Shown here in pieces: positions 63,153-64,000 of a stretch of 64,000 nucleotides of DNA (positions are counted from its first letter, which is position 1; each line of letters starts with the position of its first letter). The notes under the pieces were generated by a model. The model was given only the letters and a program-made list of their open reading frames with translations, ran no database searches and was not told where the DNA came from. Made by a program: the position numbers and the translations under genes. The stretch is from Palsa-506 sp963786975 (lineage in GTDB: Bacteria; Actinomycetota; Actinomycetes; Streptosporangiales; Streptosporangiaceae), in the NCBI GenBank assembly GCA_963786975.1, contig CAWBBE010000001.1, positions 310,001 through 374,000 on the forward strand, written 5' to 3'.

Positions 63153-63603
63153 ATGGCCGACTCCGCAGTCCGGCAGCCGGCGGGCAGCGCAAGCGATCAG
63201 TCTCTTGGCGACCTGGTATCGCTGGCCGTCAAGGACGTAACCCAGCTGCTCAGGTTCGAGATCGACCTGGCCAAGGTCGAGCTCAAGGCGGACATCCGCC
63301 GGGCGGGCTTTGCCGCGGCGCTGCTGGGTATCGCCGCCTTCGTGGCGTGCCTCGTGCTCATGCTGGTCAGCTTCTCGTTTGCCTACGGCCTGGTCGCGCT
63401 CGGCATCTATACCTGGGCCTCCTTCCTGATCGTGGCCGGGACCTACGTGCTGCTGGCCGCGCTCGCCGTGTTCATCGCCGTGCTGAAGTTCCGCGGTCTC
63501 AGCGGGCTGCGGAAGACCCGGCAGACCGTGCAGGATGACCTCGTCGCTGATCCAGCGCGACGGCAAGACCCCGGCGGCCAGCACCTCAGCTGCAGTGGAG
63601 TGA
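63153..63603 (+). CDS. Phage holin-like (Holin_3_6) membrane protein, frameshifted at the end
   Basis: About 150 residues: a polar N-terminus, an amphipathic segment (LAVKDVTQLLRFEIDLAKVE), two hydrophobic hairpin helices (AAALLGIAAFVACLVLMLVS and FLIVAGTYVLLAALAVFIAV) and a basic tail. Actinobacterial chromosomes carry this protein beside EphE, so it is a resident membrane protein rather than a phage gene. Start ATG 63153 follows a strong GAGAGGGGAGAG site. The last ~18 codons (LIQRDGKTPAASTSAAVE) need one base change near 63543 and end at 63603, 4 bp before the next start. Confidence 0.82.
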
Positions 63604-63607
63604 TCCG

Positions 63608-64000
63608 GTGCCTTCGCGGAGCGACGAGTCGATCTATATCGACGGCCCCTGGTCGCACCGGACGGTCAGCGCCAACGGGACCCGCTTTCACGTCGCCGAG
63701 AGCGGCGACGGGCCGCTGGTCCTGCTGCTGCACGGGTTCCCGCAGTTCTGGTGGACCTGGCGCGAGCAGCTGATCTCGCTGAGCGCGGCCGGCTTCCGCG
63801 CCGTGGCCGTCGACCTGCGCGGCTATGGCGGCAGCGACAAGCCGCCGCGCGGCTATGACCTGGTCACCGCGGCGTCCGATGCGGCCGGGCTGGTCCGGTC
63901 GCTGGGCGAGGCGAACGCGGTGGTCGTCGGGCACGACTGGGGCGGCCTGGTCGCCTGGACCATGGCGAACGTACTTCCGCAAGGTGGTCAGGCGGCTGGC
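63608..64000 (+). CDS. Alpha/beta-fold hydrolase, EphE-like, partial at the window end
   Basis: The first ~130 codons of an epoxide-hydrolase-type alpha/beta hydrolase. The oxyanion-hole motif is LLLHGFPQFWWTWREQL, VDLRGYGGSDKPPRGYD follows, and the nucleophile elbow is VVVGHDWGGLVAW (Asp nucleophile rather than Ser). GTG start at 63608, just after the holin-like gene, as in the Rv3669-Rv3670 (ephE) pair. A single-base break near 63970 shifts the final codons (MAN, then YFRKVVRRL expected). The rest lies beyond the window. Confidence 0.86.
   Translation, partial: MPSRSDESIYIDGPWSHRTVSANGTRFHVAESGDGPLVLLLHGFPQFWWTWREQLISLSAAGFRAVAVDLRGYGGSDKPPRGYDLVTAASDAAGLVRSLGEANAVVVGHDWGGLVAWTMANVLPQGGQAAG

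Noticed and set aside
63153..63603. Holin-like gene as a sign of a prophage
   Set aside because: No other phage genes are near, and the pair with EphE is a conserved actinobacterial chromosomal arrangement.

Overview
The window is 64 kb of very GC-rich DNA (strong G/C preference at third codon positions, frequent GTG starts, many ATGA/GTGA start-stop overlaps) from an actinomycete. Lineage markers are mycothiol biosynthesis (mshA), CarD, a SenX3-RegX3-type pair, a DUF397 protein, a BldG-type anti-anti-sigma factor and an actinobacterial 6C RNA. Gene order combines blocks known from Mycobacterium and Streptomyces: carD-ispF-cysS, mshA-gpmA-senX3-regX3, hppA-apgA-bldG-helicase, and HAD hydrolase-holin-EphE. 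I cannot name the genus from the sequence; a deep-branching Streptosporangiales-like lineage is a guess.

Layout. 0-7 kb: cysS, an F420/FMN flavoprotein, a frameshifted homogentisate dioxygenase, a DUF2637 membrane protein with a very long disordered tail, ispF and carD (ispD is absent from its usual place). 7.5-14.2 kb: a redoxin-like membrane protein, a lipoprotein, regX3-senX3, gpmA, mshA, a YbjN protein and csoR. 14.3-19 kb: a triplicated palindrome, then a translationally coupled redox group (small membrane protein, ApbE flavin transferase, NuoF-like flavoprotein, ferredoxin) and an Amacr-type CoA enzyme behind a perfect inverted repeat. 19-21.4 kb: a 32-bp minisatellite, a GT-C glycosyltransferase and DUF397. 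21.6-32.5 kb: ion transport, with two Nramp-related transporters, a soluble PRC/MgtE-N/CBS protein coupled to one of them, an APC permease, an OB-fold protein, a CDF exporter and a ferritin-like diiron protein.

32.5-49.9 kb is a signalling and accessory region. It has a GNAT acetyltransferase; a coupled FAD oxidoreductase, metallo-beta-lactamase-fold hydrolase and cyclic-nucleotide-binding protein; a FtsX/MacB-type permease; a secreted cupredoxin-like protein; a response regulator fused to a class III adenylate cyclase; its coupled ABC ATPase; a NarL-type histidine kinase; two response regulators; and one near-complete plus two deleted FtsX-type permeases. Related 40-bp sequences occur upstream of the cyclic-nucleotide-binding gene and the cyclase gene. 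50-64 kb is mostly housekeeping: HD hydrolase, Rieske protein, TSUP transporter, ABC ATPase, serB, SixA-type phosphatase, hppA, anti-sigma and bldG pair, DUF1998 helicase, 6C RNA, HAD hydrolase, holin-like membrane protein and the start of an EphE-like hydrolase.

Sequence quality. At least eighteen single-base frame breaks occur in otherwise well conserved genes (hmgA three, hppA four, Nramp, MgtE-like, histidine kinase, permease and others). They sit in G/C-rich runs and the protein resumes in another frame with nothing missing, so indel errors in the assembly are the simplest explanation. Such genes are listed as frameshifted CDS. The two permease remnants at 48.5-49.6 kb differ because hundreds of codons are missing, so they are called pseudogenes. 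No tRNA, rRNA, CRISPR array, IS element or prophage was recognised.
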